From the NCBI GenBank assembly GCA_945946665.1, contig CAMEWO010000026.1:1-32590 (forward strand): a stretch of 32,590 bases of DNA. The letters run 5' to 3'. Below, in pieces: positions 16,080-25,675 of the stretch. The position numbers and the translations under genes are program-made. The notes below the pieces were generated by a model, which saw only the letters and a program-made list of their open reading frames with translations, was not told the origin of the DNA and ran no database searches. Positions within the stretch are counted from its first letter, which is position 1. Each line of letters opens with the position of its first letter. The DNA comes from an uncultured Eubacterium sp. (lineage in GTDB: Bacteria; Bacillota; Clostridia; Lachnospirales; Lachnospiraceae).

Positions 16080-17105
16080 TTACTCTACAGTGTATATCCA
16101 GCCCTTTGGAGCCTCGATTTCACCCATCTGGATACCTGTTAATGTCTCACGGAGCTTCTTTGTTACAGGTCCCATCTCATTTGCACTGTCACAGAACTCA
16201 ATAATCTTTCCATGGTCATTTACTCTTCCAACAGGTGAGATAACAGCAGCTGTTCCACAAAGTCCACACTCTGCGAAATCACCAATCTCTGAGAATAATA
16301 CTTCTCTCTCCTCAACCTCAAGTCCAAGATATTCCTTTGCAACATATACTAAAGAACGGCGTGTAATAGAAGGTAAGATAGAATCAGACTTTGGAGTAAC
16401 AACCTTTCCATCCTTAGTAACAAATAAGAAGTTAGCTCCACCTGTTTCCTCAACCTTTGTTCTTGTTGCAGCATCAAGGTACATATTCTCTGCAAATCCT
16501 TCATCATGAGCCTGAACAATTGGATGTAAGCTCATGGCATAGTTAAGACCTGCCTTGATATTACCTGTTCCATGAGGTGCTGCTCTATCAAAATCAGAAA
16601 CCTTAATTGTAATAGACTTAGCGCCACCCTTGAAATAAGGTCCAACTGGTGTACAGAATACTCTGAACTGATACTCCTCTGATGGCTTAACACCGATAAC
16701 AGGGCCGCTTCCGAACATATATGGCCTGATGTAAAGTGTTGCTCCTGAACCAAATGGAGGAACATATGCTGCATTAGCTCTTACAACTTCCTCACATGCC
16801 TTAACAAACTTGTCCTGTGGAAATACAGGCATCTCAAGTCTCTTGCAGGAATTCTCCATTCTCTCTGCATTAAGGTCTGGTCTGAACATAACGATTTTTC
16901 CGTCTTTAGTTGTATATGCCTTAAGACCTTCAAAACATGTCTGTGCATACTGAAGCACACCTGCACACTCGCTGATTACAACCTTAGAATCATCAATTAA
17001 TGCTCCCTCGTCCCATGCTCCATTCTTGTAATTAGCAACGAATCTCTTGTCGGTTTCCATATAACCAAAGCTGAGATTACCCCAATCAATATTCTTCTTT
17101 TCCAT
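16080..17105 (-). CDS. ilvE: Branched-chain amino acid aminotransferase (341 aa)
   Basis: Transfers amino groups between branched-chain amino acids and 2-oxoglutarate with pyridoxal phosphate. The fold-type IV signature is present: QTCFEGLKAY near 55-64, the PLP lysine expected at 184 in TGNIKAGLNYA, and the segment EETGGANFLFV near 219-229. Length fits the longer BCAT subgroup (about 340-360). A sigma-A promoter lies 45-75 bp upstream; no T-box leader is visible. The gene heads a unit with the small ORF and mscL. Confidence 0.96.
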   Translation of the reverse strand: MEKKNIDWGNLSFGYMETDKRFVANYKNGAWDEGALIDDSKVVISECAGVLQYAQTCFEGLKAYTTKDGKIVMFRPDLNAERMENSCKRLEMPVFPQDKFVKACEEVVRANAAYVPPFGSGATLYIRPYMFGSGPVIGVKPSEEYQFRVFCTPVGPYFKGGAKSITIKVSDFDRAAPHGTGNIKAGLNYAMSLHPIVQAHDEGFAENMYLDAATRTKVEETGGANFLFVTKDGKVVTPKSDSILPSITRRSLVYVAKEYLGLEVEEREVLFSEIGDFAECGLCGTAAVISPVGRVNDHGKIIEFCDSANEMGPVTKKLRETLTGIQMGEIEAPKGWIYTVE

Positions 17106-17150
17106 GTCTATTACTTCCTTTCCTACCCATACTGGTTGAAATTTGGTATA

Positions 17151-17179
17151 ATTTTAACTCTATCAAAATTAGAAGTCAA
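17151..17179 (-). promoter_or_regulatory. Sigma-A promoter of ilvE
   Basis: Minus strand TTGACT (17174-17179), 17 bases, TAAAAT (17151-17156). Confidence 0.65.
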
Positions 17180-17210
17180 CACAATATGGCTTTCAAATCT
17201 TAAGTATTGT

Positions 17211-18185
17211 TTAATCCTCAATAATTGTCTGGAAGAAATTCAGATAATCCGTTCTCTTTTCTGCTGTAAATGCAATGGCTGTTCTTGGGTGCTGGTTTCT
17301 CTGTCCGGTAATCATGTACTGTACATCACAGCCCCATACATTGCCCTCTTCCTTAAGCTTATTCATATGTGTCTCAATAAATTTGAACACAGGTCTGATA
17401 TTATACTTAGGATTACGAAGGAAACCAAGCAGCAGCTCCATGAAGCAGTTACCAGCACCTCTTCCCATACCTGACATAGTGGCATCAAGGAAGCTTACAC
17501 CAAATGTACATGCCTCGATAGTGTTGGCAAATGCCAGCATCTGGTTGTTGTGTGCATGGATTCCAGCCTTCTTGCCTGCCGCCTCAGCAATCTTAAGGTA
17601 AGCCTCTGACATACGTCTTATCTCCTCAGGATACAGTGAACCATAACTATCTACCAGATAAATAACATCAACAGGGGTCTTGGCGAGAATATCAAGAGCC
17701 AGCTTAAGATCCTCCTCCTTGGCAGTAGATACAGCCATAATATTGATTGTTGTCTCATAGCCCATATCGTGGCAGTAATTTATCATTTCAACAGCTGCTG
17801 GAATTGTACTTACATAAGTAGCAATTCTTATCATGTCAATTACACTGTCTTTCTTTGGAATAATATCCTTACGGAAATCAGTCCTTCCCACATCAGCCAT
17901 AACAGCTATCTTCAGATCAGTATTGTTCTCACCAACAATGGCCCTGATGTCCTCCTCATCACAGAACTTCCATTTTCCAAAGGAATTAACATCAAACTGG
18001 GCTTTAGAAGCCTTGTAACCAAACTCCATATAATCAACGCCTGCTGCCACATTAGTCTCGTACAGTTTTTTTACGAATTCATCTGTAAAGCCAAAATTAT
18101 TAACCAGACCTCCATCTCTTATTGTACAGTCAACTACCTTGATATCCGGTCTGAAAGATATCAGTTCTCCCTTTTGTTCCATCAT
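17211..18185 (-). CDS. HMG-CoA lyase / 4-hydroxy-2-oxovalerate aldolase-like protein (324 aa)
   Basis: A DRE-TIM metallolyase-type TIM barrel. DCTIRDGGLVNN at about 19-30 is the metal-binding and catalytic opening, YMEFGYKA follows at about 52-59, and AGIHAHNNQMLAFAN near 212-226 holds the histidine pair that binds the metal. Genes of this group are called aldolase-catalytic-domain proteins; the exact substrate is unknown and no pathway partner stands next to it. AGGAG is six bases before the ATG at 18185. Its promoter lies in the end of mfd. Confidence 0.85.
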   Translation of the reverse strand: MMEQKGELISFRPDIKVVDCTIRDGGLVNNFGFTDEFVKKLYETNVAAGVDYMEFGYKASKAQFDVNSFGKWKFCDEEDIRAIVGENNTDLKIAVMADVGRTDFRKDIIPKKDSVIDMIRIATYVSTIPAAVEMINYCHDMGYETTINIMAVSTAKEEDLKLALDILAKTPVDVIYLVDSYGSLYPEEIRRMSEAYLKIAEAAGKKAGIHAHNNQMLAFANTIEACTFGVSFLDATMSGMGRGAGNCFMELLLGFLRNPKYNIRPVFKFIETHMNKLKEEGNVWGCDVQYMITGQRNQHPRTAIAFTAEKRTDYLNFFQTIIED

Positions 18186-18220
18186 AACGCACTCCTATTA
18201 TCACTTTTTTGATTTGACGC

Positions 18221-18234
18221 TTTAACGCATTAAA
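18221..18234. promoter_or_regulatory. Possible operator palindrome before the aldolase gene
   Basis: TTTAA, CGCA, TTAAA: a 14-bp dyad about ten bases downstream of the -10 box, at the expected start of transcription. Its protein partner is unknown and AT-rich dyads arise by chance, hence low confidence. Confidence 0.25.
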
Positions 18235-18243
18235 TTGTAGTAC

Positions 18244-18271
18244 ATTATAACATAAATAATTAATTTGTCAA
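18244..18271 (-). promoter_or_regulatory. Sigma-A promoter of the aldolase gene, overlapping the mfd end
   Basis: Minus strand TTGACA (18266-18271), 16 bases, TATAAT (18244-18249). The -35 is formed by the last Leu and Thr codons of mfd. Both boxes are perfect. Confidence 0.75.
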
Positions 18272-21200
18272 AGAAAACTTCATCAAATTAATTACATCCT
18301 TAAGTCCATTAAGATATTCAAAGCTGTTTGCGTACTTTTTCTTAACAACTCTCCATATAAATGCAGGGGAAGGACTGGTCTTCATAACAATAGCCCCGCC
18401 AAAGCTGTCTAAGAAGTCAGGTATGGCATCAGGATTAATATCTGCCTTAGGGGACATGGTCATCACGGTTCTGTAAACTGCAGGGCTTGATGAATCATCC
18501 AGTCCTCCCTTGATTTCCATAATCCCCAGCTTGTGAGCCATGGATTTAATCAGGGCAATCTCCAGCAGATTCTCTGCTGACTGGCTTAAAGTTCCATACC
18601 GGTCCCTAAGCTCATCCCTCATATCACTAAGCTCTTCCTCAGTTTCAATAGCAGCAATCCTCTTATATATATCCAGCTTCTGATATTCACTTCTTATATA
18701 AGAAGACGGAATATATGCATCCACTGCCAGGTCAACATTAGTCTCAAAACTATAATCATTTTTGATACCCTTAAGGTTATTGACAGCCTCATTAAGCATT
18801 TTACAGTACAGATCATATCCTACAGCTGCCATATGTCCATGCTGGCTCTTTCCAAGCACATTTCCGGCTCCACGGATTTCCAGATCCTTCATGGCAATCT
18901 TAAACCCGGAACCGAAATCAGAGAATTCCCGGATAGCGCTAAGCCTCTTTTCAGCCACCTCAGTAAGCATCCTGTCTCTTCTGTACAGTAAGAATGCATA
19001 GGCTGTCCTGTTGCTTCTTCCAACACGCCCCCTTAACTGGTACAGCTGTGACAGTCCGAATTTATCAGCATCTTCAATAATCATGGTATTAACATTAGAT
19101 ATATCCATGCCTGTCTCAATAATAGTAGTTGATATAAGCACGTCAATATCACCATTGACAAAATCAACCATGATATTCTCCAGCATCCTCTTATCCATCT
19201 GTCCGTGGGCGAAAGCAACATTTGCATCAGGAACAAGCTCCTGAATATGGGCGGCAGCCTCGTCAATACTTCTGACCCTGTTATATACATAATAGACCTG
19301 TCCGCCCCTTGCCAGTTCCCTGTTTATAGCCTCACGAATCATCTCATCATTGTGTTCTGTCACAAATGTCTGTATTGGTACTCTGTCCACAGGCGGCTCC
19401 TCTAATACACTCATATCCCTGATTCCCACAAGGCTCATATGAAGAGTTCTTGGAATAGGCGTTGCACTAAGAGTCAGAACATCAATATTATTTCTTAACT
19501 TCTTAATCTTTTCCTTGTGAGTCACTCCGAATCTCTGCTCCTCGTCAATAATAAGAAGTCCCAGATCCTTGAATACCACATCCTTTGATAACAGTCTGTG
19601 GGTTCCGATAACTATGTCAACAAATCCCTTCTTAAGGTCGGACAGAGTCTCCTTAATCTCCTTGCTGGTTCTGAAACTCGACAGCTGGGCAACCTTAATT
19701 GGAAATCCCTTCATTCTCTGCTCAAATGTATTAAAATGCTGTTGTGCAAGAATTGTTGTAGGAACCAGATATGCAACCTGCTTTCCCTCCTGCACAGCCT
19801 TAAATGCTGCGCGAATTGCCACCTCAGTCTTTCCATAGCCTACATCACCGCATATAAGTCTGTCCATAATCTTAGGACTTTCCATGTCCCTTTTCGTATC
19901 CTGTATTGCGTTAATCTGGTCTTCTGTCTCCTCATATGGAAACATTTCCTCAAATTCCTTCTGCCATACAGTGTCCGCCCCATACTGGTATCCAGTCTCT
20001 CTTTGCCTTGCCGCATACAACTCCACCAGGTCCTTTGCCACTTCTTCAACAGCACCATGAACCTTGGCTTTTGTTTTGTTCCACTCCTGTCCGCCCAGCT
20101 TGTTGAGCTTCGGCTTCTTCTCTGTGTCTGCTCCGGCATACTTCTGAAGTCTGTCCAGCTGGGTTGCAAGAACATACAGGTTACTGTTGTCTTCATACTG
20201 GATTTTTACATAATCCTTCTCAATTCCATCAACCTTAATCTTCTCAATACCCTTATATATTCCCAGTCCATGGGTTTCGTGAACTACATAGTCTCCTATA
20301 TTCAGGTCATTAAAGCTTGCTATGCCCTTCCCGTCAAACTGCTTCTTCTGCTTTCTTTTGTTTCTTCTGGTAAATATATCATTTTCAGTAATAAGGATAA
20401 ACTGAACCAGCGGATACTCAAATCCCCTGTGGATATTGCCATAGGTCACAAGACATGTTCCCGGCTTGACAGGTTCATTAAGATTCTCGCTGTAATAAGC
20501 TGATACCCCTTCCTCTGTCAAATCTGAAACAATTCTTGATGCACGAGTTCTTGAATTACACACAAGAACTGCACTGTATTTGTTTCTCTTGTATTTCTTG
20601 AGGTCGTCCGCCAGATAATTAAAGCTGTTATTGTATGTGCTTATGCCTCTGGCACCTATGTTTATGTAATCCTTCACATTGAAATGCACCGGCTTATATT
20701 CAAGTGTAGATAACAGAAGGACTCTCCCCCTGGCAATCCTTGAATATACCTCCTGGATAGTGCGCATAAGTCCAGCCTGGCTTGGCAGTGCATAGCCTGC
20801 TGCCAGTCTGTTTTTCATGCTCTCCTGGTATTCATAGGATATAAGATTCATCCTCTCCATTATTCTTCCCGGCTCATCAATAACATATAAAGTCTCATCC
20901 AGAGGAAAATAATCAACCAATCCTACACATTTGTCCACAAATGAATTAATGAATCTTCCGTAATCTTTAAGCCTTTCCAGGTCACCATACAGCTTTCTTA
21001 TATGGTTAGCCCCCTCAATCTGCTCCTTTGTCTTCCTTTTGTCATTGAATCCGAACTTGTCAAGCTGGCTTTCTGTCTCTTTCTTAAGCCTTTCCAATCC
21101 ATTTTCAATCTCTTCTTCTGTAAATATGGATTCTGTTGCAGGAAATACTGTGTAGCTGTCACATTTTTCCACAGAGCGCTGGCTTTCCACGTCAAAAAAG

Positions 21201-21805
21201 CGTATTGAGTCTATTTCATCATCCCACAATTCAATACGCACCGGTGATTCATCCACATGTGAAAATATATCTATTATTCCGCCTCTTACAGCAAACTGCC
21301 CCTGATGTTCTACCATAGGCATCCTCTCATAGCCATAATTTACAAGTCTGCTGCTTATGTCCTCTACGTCAACTATGTCGCCTTTCCTAAGTTCAAATTG
21401 GGCGTTAATGTATCTGTCAATTCCTACAAGCATGTCAATGCAGCCGTCAATAGTTGTAACTACCGTCAGCTGGTCAACATCAATTATTTTCTTAATACAC
21501 CTTAATCTCTCGCCAACAATCTGACTGCCGTGAACATCTGCATTATAGAATATGAAATCCTTGGCTGGATAAGCAATGGCTGACTCATCAAAAAATCTGG
21601 AATCCTCCTGCATCTCAGCCATCCTTGCCTCATCATAGGTAATTATCACCCTGAATCTGTAGTCACACCCTACAGCCTGGGCAAAGTGGACTTTCTGGGT
21701 GTCAACGCACCCACTTGCCATTACCACATTCCCAGGCTTTTCAAAATCTCTCTTAATCTGTTCCATACCTGCCATATCCATAACAGGTGAATATAATGCC
21801 TTCAA
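18260..21805 (-). CDS. mfd: Transcription-repair coupling factor Mfd (1181 aa)
   Basis: Mfd pushes stalled RNA polymerase off lesions and recruits UvrA. Order of parts: UvrB-like module (1-about 350), RNA-polymerase interaction domain (NIGDYVVHETHGLGIYKG near 505-522), RecG-like helicase with Walker A GDVGYGKTEVA at about 651-661, DEEQRFG at about 752, SATPIPRTL and QLRGRVGRSNR, and the C-terminal TRCF domain. Length is normal. The frame opens with a TTG (21805) preceded by a weak AGTGAG; the first ATG, eight codons later, has no ribosome site. It follows pth by 14 bp. Confidence 0.98.
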   Translation of the reverse strand: MKALYSPVMDMAGMEQIKRDFEKPGNVVMASGCVDTQKVHFAQAVGCDYRFRVIITYDEARMAEMQEDSRFFDESAIAYPAKDFIFYNADVHGSQIVGERLRCIKKIIDVDQLTVVTTIDGCIDMLVGIDRYINAQFELRKGDIVDVEDISSRLVNYGYERMPMVEHQGQFAVRGGIIDIFSHVDESPVRIELWDDEIDSIRFFDVESQRSVEKCDSYTVFPATESIFTEEEIENGLERLKKETESQLDKFGFNDKRKTKEQIEGANHIRKLYGDLERLKDYGRFINSFVDKCVGLVDYFPLDETLYVIDEPGRIMERMNLISYEYQESMKNRLAAGYALPSQAGLMRTIQEVYSRIARGRVLLLSTLEYKPVHFNVKDYINIGARGISTYNNSFNYLADDLKKYKRNKYSAVLVCNSRTRASRIVSDLTEEGVSAYYSENLNEPVKPGTCLVTYGNIHRGFEYPLVQFILITENDIFTRRNKRKQKKQFDGKGIASFNDLNIGDYVVHETHGLGIYKGIEKIKVDGIEKDYVKIQYEDNSNLYVLATQLDRLQKYAGADTEKKPKLNKLGGQEWNKTKAKVHGAVEEVAKDLVELYAARQRETGYQYGADTVWQKEFEEMFPYEETEDQINAIQDTKRDMESPKIMDRLICGDVGYGKTEVAIRAAFKAVQEGKQVAYLVPTTILAQQHFNTFEQRMKGFPIKVAQLSSFRTSKEIKETLSDLKKGFVDIVIGTHRLLSKDVVFKDLGLLIIDEEQRFGVTHKEKIKKLRNNIDVLTLSATPIPRTLHMSLVGIRDMSVLEEPPVDRVPIQTFVTEHNDEMIREAINRELARGGQVYYVYNRVRSIDEAAAHIQELVPDANVAFAHGQMDKRMLENIMVDFVNGDIDVLISTTIIETGMDISNVNTMIIEDADKFGLSQLYQLRGRVGRSNRTAYAFLLYRRDRMLTEVAEKRLSAIREFSDFGSGFKIAMKDLEIRGAGNVLGKSQHGHMAAVGYDLYCKMLNEAVNNLKGIKNDYSFETNVDLAVDAYIPSSYIRSEYQKLDIYKRIAAIETEEELSDMRDELRDRYGTLSQSAENLLEIALIKSMAHKLGIMEIKGGLDDSSSPAVYRTVMTMSPKADINPDAIPDFLDSFGGAIVMKTSPSPAFIWRVVKKKYANSFEYLNGLKDVINLMKFSLTN

Positions 21806-21819
21806 AATATTCTCACTTT

Positions 21820-22380
21820 CTATCCGTTATACTTGTTCATACCGGATTCAATCCCCTCATTCATAATACATGCAACCGCCTCACAGGCCCTGTCTCTTCC
21901 CTGTTCAAGAATTTCCTTGTCTTCAGCATTAAACCTGCCTAATACCCAGTCCACAAGATCCCATCCTTTAGGTTTATCCCCTACACCGAATTTAATTCTG
22001 TTAAACTGCTCTGTTCCCAGATGGGCAATAATACTCTTAATACCATTATGTCCTCCTGCACTTCCTTTAGGACGCAGTCTCAGCTTCCCTGGTGCAAGAC
22101 TGATATCATCGTATATAACAATCAGGTCCTCTGTTCCAGCTTTATAATAATCCATAACAGCCCTTATGCACTCCCCTGAATTATTCATATAAGTAAGAGG
22201 TTTCACAAGAATGACCTTGTTGCCATCAATAACCCCCTTACCAATAAGTCCCTTAAACTTTCCTTCAGTTACATCAATATTATACTTATCTGATAATCTG
22301 TCTATAACCTTAAATCCGGCATTATGCCTTGTTTCTTCATATTCTTTTCCGGGATTCCCCAGTCCTGCTATTATATACAT
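21820..22380 (-). CDS. pth: Peptidyl-tRNA hydrolase (186 aa)
   Basis: Recycles tRNA from prematurely released peptidyl-tRNA. MYIIAGLGNPGKEYEETRHNAGF gives the usual start with Asn9 and the catalytic His19; LTYMNNSGE near 62-70 and YDDISLAPGKLRLR with its essential Asp follow, then GSAGGHNGIKS. GGGAG is seven bases before the ATG. It is the first gene of a pth-mfd pair, as in Bacillus, and follows the spoVG terminator. Confidence 0.98.
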   Translation of the reverse strand: MYIIAGLGNPGKEYEETRHNAGFKVIDRLSDKYNIDVTEGKFKGLIGKGVIDGNKVILVKPLTYMNNSGECIRAVMDYYKAGTEDLIVIYDDISLAPGKLRLRPKGSAGGHNGIKSIIAHLGTEQFNRIKFGVGDKPKGWDLVDWVLGRFNAEDKEILEQGRDRACEAVACIMNEGIESGMNKYNG

Positions 22381-22427
22381 ATTTTTTCTCCCATCCGCTC
22401 CATATTACTTTATATAGCTTTTGCTAC

Positions 22428-22458
22428 AAAAAGAGGAGCCTGTTGCCAAACTCCTCTT
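22428..22458 (-). terminator. Terminator after spoVG
   Basis: Minus strand AAGAGGAG pairs with CTCCTCTT around a 12-base loop and ends in TTTTT. It closes the glgC-glgD-spoVG unit before pth. Confidence 0.9.
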
Positions 22459-22505
22459 AATAATACTTCATATTATGGTTATATTTCAATGCAGCATTTT
22501 AAAAA

Positions 22506-22775
22506 TTACTCCTCTGGCTCATCCTCTGCCTTCTCATAAGCCTCAAGAACTACCGCCTGAAGATGATCTCTCGTTGCCGTATTGATAGGATGGGCAATAT
22601 CGCGGAACTCCCCATCTGCTGACCTTCTGCTTGGCATAGCAATGAACATTCCCTTGTCGCCCTCAATTACCTTGATATCATGAATAACGAATTCATTATC
22701 AAGCGTAACTGAAACAACAGCCTTCATCTTGCCTTCCTTTGTAATCTTTCTAACCCTAACGTCTGTAATATTCAT
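22506..22775 (-). CDS. spoVG: Septation regulator / RNA-binding protein SpoVG (89 aa)
   Basis: SpoVG is a small nucleic-acid-binding regulator involved in septation and sporulation. The family core is clear: [34 protein letters not shown] and [21 protein letters not shown], with an acidic tail. I start at 22775, with AAGGGGT four bases upstream; the longer frame from 22802 begins inside a hairpin and has no ribosome site. It follows glgD by 37 bp, so it is probably transcribed with glgCD, whereas Bacillus spoVG has its own sigma-H promoter. Confidence 0.97.
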   Translation of the reverse strand: MNITDVRVRKITKEGKMKAVVSVTLDNEFVIHDIKVIEGDKGMFIAMPSRRSADGEFRDIAHPINTATRDHLQAVVLEAYEKAEDEPEE

Positions 22776-22788
22776 ACGCACCCCTTCT

Positions 22789-22804
22789 AATTGCTGTTGC
22801 AATT
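22789..22804. repeat. Hairpin just upstream of the spoVG ribosome site
   Basis: AATTGC, four bases, GCAATT: a perfect 6-bp dyad lying between the glgD stop and the spoVG ribosome site. It lacks a T run, so it is not a terminator; it could influence spoVG translation or mRNA ends. Confidence 0.5.
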
Positions 22805-22812
22805 ATAAATAA

Positions 22813-23928
22813 TTAGTAATAAACAGGATCGTCCTCCATTATAATCTTAGGACTTCCTTCACCCACAAATCTGCTGTTAGCCTTAATCGTGCTTCCTTCC
22901 TCTATGATGCAGTTCTCAATATAGGAATTATCCCCGATATAAGCATTATTAAGTATGATACAGTTCTTTATCACAGTATTATTACCTATGTATATCTTCT
23001 TGAACATAACTGAATTCTCAACAGTTCCATTGACAATACATCCACTTGATATAAGACTGTTTCTTACATTAGCCCCACGATTATACTTAGCAGGAGGAAG
23101 GTCATCCACCTTTGTATATACTTCAGGATAATCTTTAAAGAAATACTTTCTTACATCTCTGTTAAGGAAATCCATGTTAGTCTTATAATATGAATTAACT
23201 GTTGAAATATTGCTCCAGTATGATTCAAGCTTATAACCATATATTCTCTTAACATTCTTGTATCTGATAAGAATGTCGCTGACAAAATCATGACGGTCTT
23301 CCTCAGCTGCCTTCTCAATAAGCTCAATAAGAAGTCTTCTTCTGATAACATATATACCAGTGTTAACTGTTGACAGATTAGTCTCAAGAGGCTTCTCCTC
23401 AATCTCAGTAATTCTGCCCTCTTCTGTCATTGAAACAACACCAAATCTGTTAATATCTGAGCGGTCTTCCAGCTTCTTTACAACCATGGTAATATCAGCC
23501 TTCTTCTCAATATGATACTGAAGCACCTTGTCATAATCAAGCTTATACACGGCATCTCCGGAAGCAATAACTACATATGGTTCATGGCTCTTCTTAAGGA
23601 ACTGTATATTCTGGTAAATTGAATCTGCCGTACCTCTGTACCAGTAACTGCTGTCTGCTGTTATAGTAGGTGTGAATACAAATAATCCTCCCTGCTTACG
23701 TCCAAAATCCCACCACTTTGAAGAACTTAAATGCTCATTAAGAGATCTGGCATTATACTGGGTAATAACAGCAACTTTCTGGATTCTCGAATTTGCCATG
23801 TTGCTAAGAGTAAAATCTATACTTCTGTAGCTTCCTGCTACCGGCATCGCTGCAGTGGCACGAGTGTTAGTCAGTTCCTTCATTAACTTGTTGTTTCCGC
23901 CGGCTAAAATAATTCCTATTGCTTTCAT
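22813..23928 (-). CDS. glgD: GlgD-type ADP-glucose pyrophosphorylase regulatory subunit (371 aa)
   Basis: A nucleotidyltransferase-fold protein paired with GlgC. It opens [20 protein letters not shown]: the conserved GGxGxRL loop of active enzymes is degenerate here (GGNNKLM, no arginine), and the RAKPAV segment is TRATAAMPV. These are the marks of GlgD, which lacks strong catalysis and adjusts GlgC. A left-handed beta-helix tail with [20 protein letters not shown] repeats follows. AGGTGA is six bases upstream, and its ATG overlaps the glgC TGA by four bases. Confidence 0.94.
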   Translation of the reverse strand: MKAIGIILAGGNNKLMKELTNTRATAAMPVAGSYRSIDFTLSNMANSRIQKVAVITQYNARSLNEHLSSSKWWDFGRKQGGLFVFTPTITADSSYWYRGTADSIYQNIQFLKKSHEPYVVIASGDAVYKLDYDKVLQYHIEKKADITMVVKKLEDRSDINRFGVVSMTEEGRITEIEEKPLETNLSTVNTGIYVIRRRLLIELIEKAAEEDRHDFVSDILIRYKNVKRIYGYKLESYWSNISTVNSYYKTNMDFLNRDVRKYFFKDYPEVYTKVDDLPPAKYNRGANVRNSLISSGCIVNGTVENSVMFKKIYIGNNTVIKNCIILNNAYIGDNSYIENCIIEEGSTIKANSRFVGEGSPKIIMEDDPVYY

Positions 23929-25199
23929 TCGTTGTCACCTGCCTTAATTATTACGCCGCCGCTAGCAAGGGCGCCATCCTTATAATCCTCCAGTGTAGTC
24001 ACGCCGGAAATCGCTGTATTCTTTCCAATCTTAACATTGTCCGGAATAACAGAACACTCACCAATAGTAACAAGCCCTGAATTGTAAATCTTAGGATTAA
24101 GAACATTCTCTGCTTCATCACCAATTCCCAATTCAACATTGTCTCCGATAGTAACTTCTTCGGCAATAATAGACTTGTACACTTTTGAATTCTTACCAAT
24201 AACAGTATCCTGCATAATAATTGAATCCCTGACCTCGGCTCCCTCTTCAATTACAACACCTGAACCAATTACTGAATTAAATATCTTTCCGTATATTTCC
24301 GCACCATCGCCAATAATACTCTTTTCAATGAACCCATCAGATGAAACATACTGTGGAGGTATGGCATCTGTCTTAGTATATATCTTCCAGAACTCTTCAT
24401 ACAGGTTAAATACAGGAATAATATCAACCAATTCCATATTAGCTTCCCAGTATGAACTTAATGTACCAACATCCTTCCAGTATCCATTATATTCGTATGC
24501 GAAAATTCTCTTGTTATTCTCAAAGCAGTATGGAATAACATGCTTACCAAAGTCGCATCCATTCTGGTCCTTCAGCTTAATTAACGCATCCTTAAGCACT
24601 TTCCAGCTGAATATGTAGATACCCATAGAAGCAAGGTTGCTCTTAGGATTGGCTGGTTTCTCCTCAAATTCAGTAATTCTGTTATCACTATCTGTAACAA
24701 CAATACCAAATCTGCTTGCCTCCTCGATAGGAACAGGCATAGCGGCTATAGTAATATCCGCATTGTTAGCTTTGTGGTAATCCAGCATTATCTTGTAATC
24801 CATCTTATATATATGGTCACCGGAAAGAATAAGAACATATTCCGGATTATACTGTTCCATATACTCAAGATTCTGATAAATGGCATTAGCTGTTCCTGTG
24901 TACCACTCACTGCTTGTACTCTTCTCATATGGTGGAAGAACTGTAACTCCACCAACGTTACGGTCAAGATCCCATGGAATACCAATTCCGATATGGGAGT
25001 TAAGTCTTAATGGCTGGTACTGTGTAAGTACACCCACAGTATCAATACCTGAATTAATACAGTTACTCAGTGGAAAATCGATAATACGGTATTTACCACC
25101 GAATGCTACTGCCGGCTTGGCAACCTTAGAAGTAAGAACACCTAATCTGCTGCCCTGCCCACCTGCCAATAACATGGCAATCATTTCCTTTTTAATCAT
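23925..25199 (-). CDS. glgC: Glucose-1-phosphate adenylyltransferase GlgC (424 aa)
   Basis: Makes ADP-glucose from glucose-1-phosphate and ATP, the committed step of glycogen synthesis. [37 protein letters not shown] carries the intact catalytic loop with Arg; [10 protein letters not shown] is the metal-binding segment and ITEFEEKP the sugar-phosphate site. The C-terminal third is a left-handed beta helix. I start at 25199, where AGAGGTGAT precedes the ATG; a longer frame to 25232 has no ribosome site. First gene of glgC-glgD(-spoVG). Confidence 0.97.
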   Translation of the reverse strand: MIKKEMIAMLLAGGQGSRLGVLTSKVAKPAVAFGGKYRIIDFPLSNCINSGIDTVGVLTQYQPLRLNSHIGIGIPWDLDRNVGGVTVLPPYEKSTSSEWYTGTANAIYQNLEYMEQYNPEYVLILSGDHIYKMDYKIMLDYHKANNADITIAAMPVPIEEASRFGIVVTDSDNRITEFEEKPANPKSNLASMGIYIFSWKVLKDALIKLKDQNGCDFGKHVIPYCFENNKRIFAYEYNGYWKDVGTLSSYWEANMELVDIIPVFNLYEEFWKIYTKTDAIPPQYVSSDGFIEKSIIGDGAEIYGKIFNSVIGSGVVIEEGAEVRDSIIMQDTVIGKNSKVYKSIIAEEVTIGDNVELGIGDEAENVLNPKIYNSGLVTIGECSVIPDNVKIGKNTAISGVTTLEDYKDGALASGGVIIKAGDNE

Positions 25200-25245
25200 G
25201 CTATCACCTCTGATGTTAATATTACCTGACATTTTTACTGTCCTA

Positions 25246-25274
25246 ATTATAACATATTCACCTAATTAAGTAAA
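25246..25274 (-). promoter_or_regulatory. Sigma-A promoter of glgC-glgD
   Basis: Minus strand TTTACT (25269-25274), 17 bases, TATAAT (25246-25251); the -10 is perfect. Confidence 0.6.
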
Positions 25275-25440
25275 AAGAATTTTTAATTTTTTTAAGATTT
25301 TTTTGTCTTTTTTACAACAATTCATCCTGTATACCGGTCAATTTTAACACAATTAATACCAAATCTATTAATTATCAAACTATATCCAACAATATATAGT
25401 GCTTTTTATATTTTTTATTGAATATAATTATTAAATATGT

Positions 25441-25468
25441 TTGAAATTTCCACATAGTTGTTTATAAT
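25441..25468 (+). promoter_or_regulatory. Promoter of the structured RNA / murC
   Basis: TTGAAA (25441-25446), 16 bases, TATAAT (25463-25468). Transcription would begin near 25475. Confidence 0.65.
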
Positions 25469-25474
25469 AGATGA

Positions 25475-25675
25475 TACTAGGGGCAAAAGGTCAAAATGCC
25501 GTTCATGCTTGCATGATTAGGCATTTGAACTTGAGACCCGCCAAACATGAGGAAGTAGCGATTTACATAGTAAATCAGCGGATTCCGAATGTTTGCAGAA
25601 TTGCGAGAGTTGCGAAGCAACGTAGCAATTCGTAATCATCTATTCACATTGGAGGCAAAAAATCTTTTGACCCCA
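25475..25675 (+). ncRNA. Structured RNA candidate upstream of murC (possible raiA-motif class)
   Basis: The segment contains a run of strong, separately closed stems: TCAAAATGCC with GGCATTTGA (25491-25528) capped by TCATG/CATGA; CAAACAT with ATGTTTG (25542-25595) enclosing GGAA/TTCC and GATTTAC/GTAAATC; GAATTGC with GCAATTC (25598-25631) enclosing GTTGC/GCAAC. Two long-range pairings frame them: GGGGCAAAAG (25480-25489) with CTTTTGACCCC (25664-25674, one bulge), and ATGAT (25471-25475) with ATCAT (25636-25640), which interleave as a pseudoknot. It has a promoter, no coding potential and no terminator before murC. The length and pseudoknot resemble, from memory, the clostridial raiA-motif RNA; identity is not proven. 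Confidence 0.7.

Noticed and set aside
17106-17210. T-box or other amino-acid riboswitch before ilvE
   Set aside because: The 105-bp interval is taken up by a plain promoter and short leader; no T-box sequence or terminator/antiterminator pair is visible.
19598-20503. 301-codon plus-strand ORF opposite mfd
   Set aside because: Complement of the mfd helicase region; no ribosome site and no recognisable domain.
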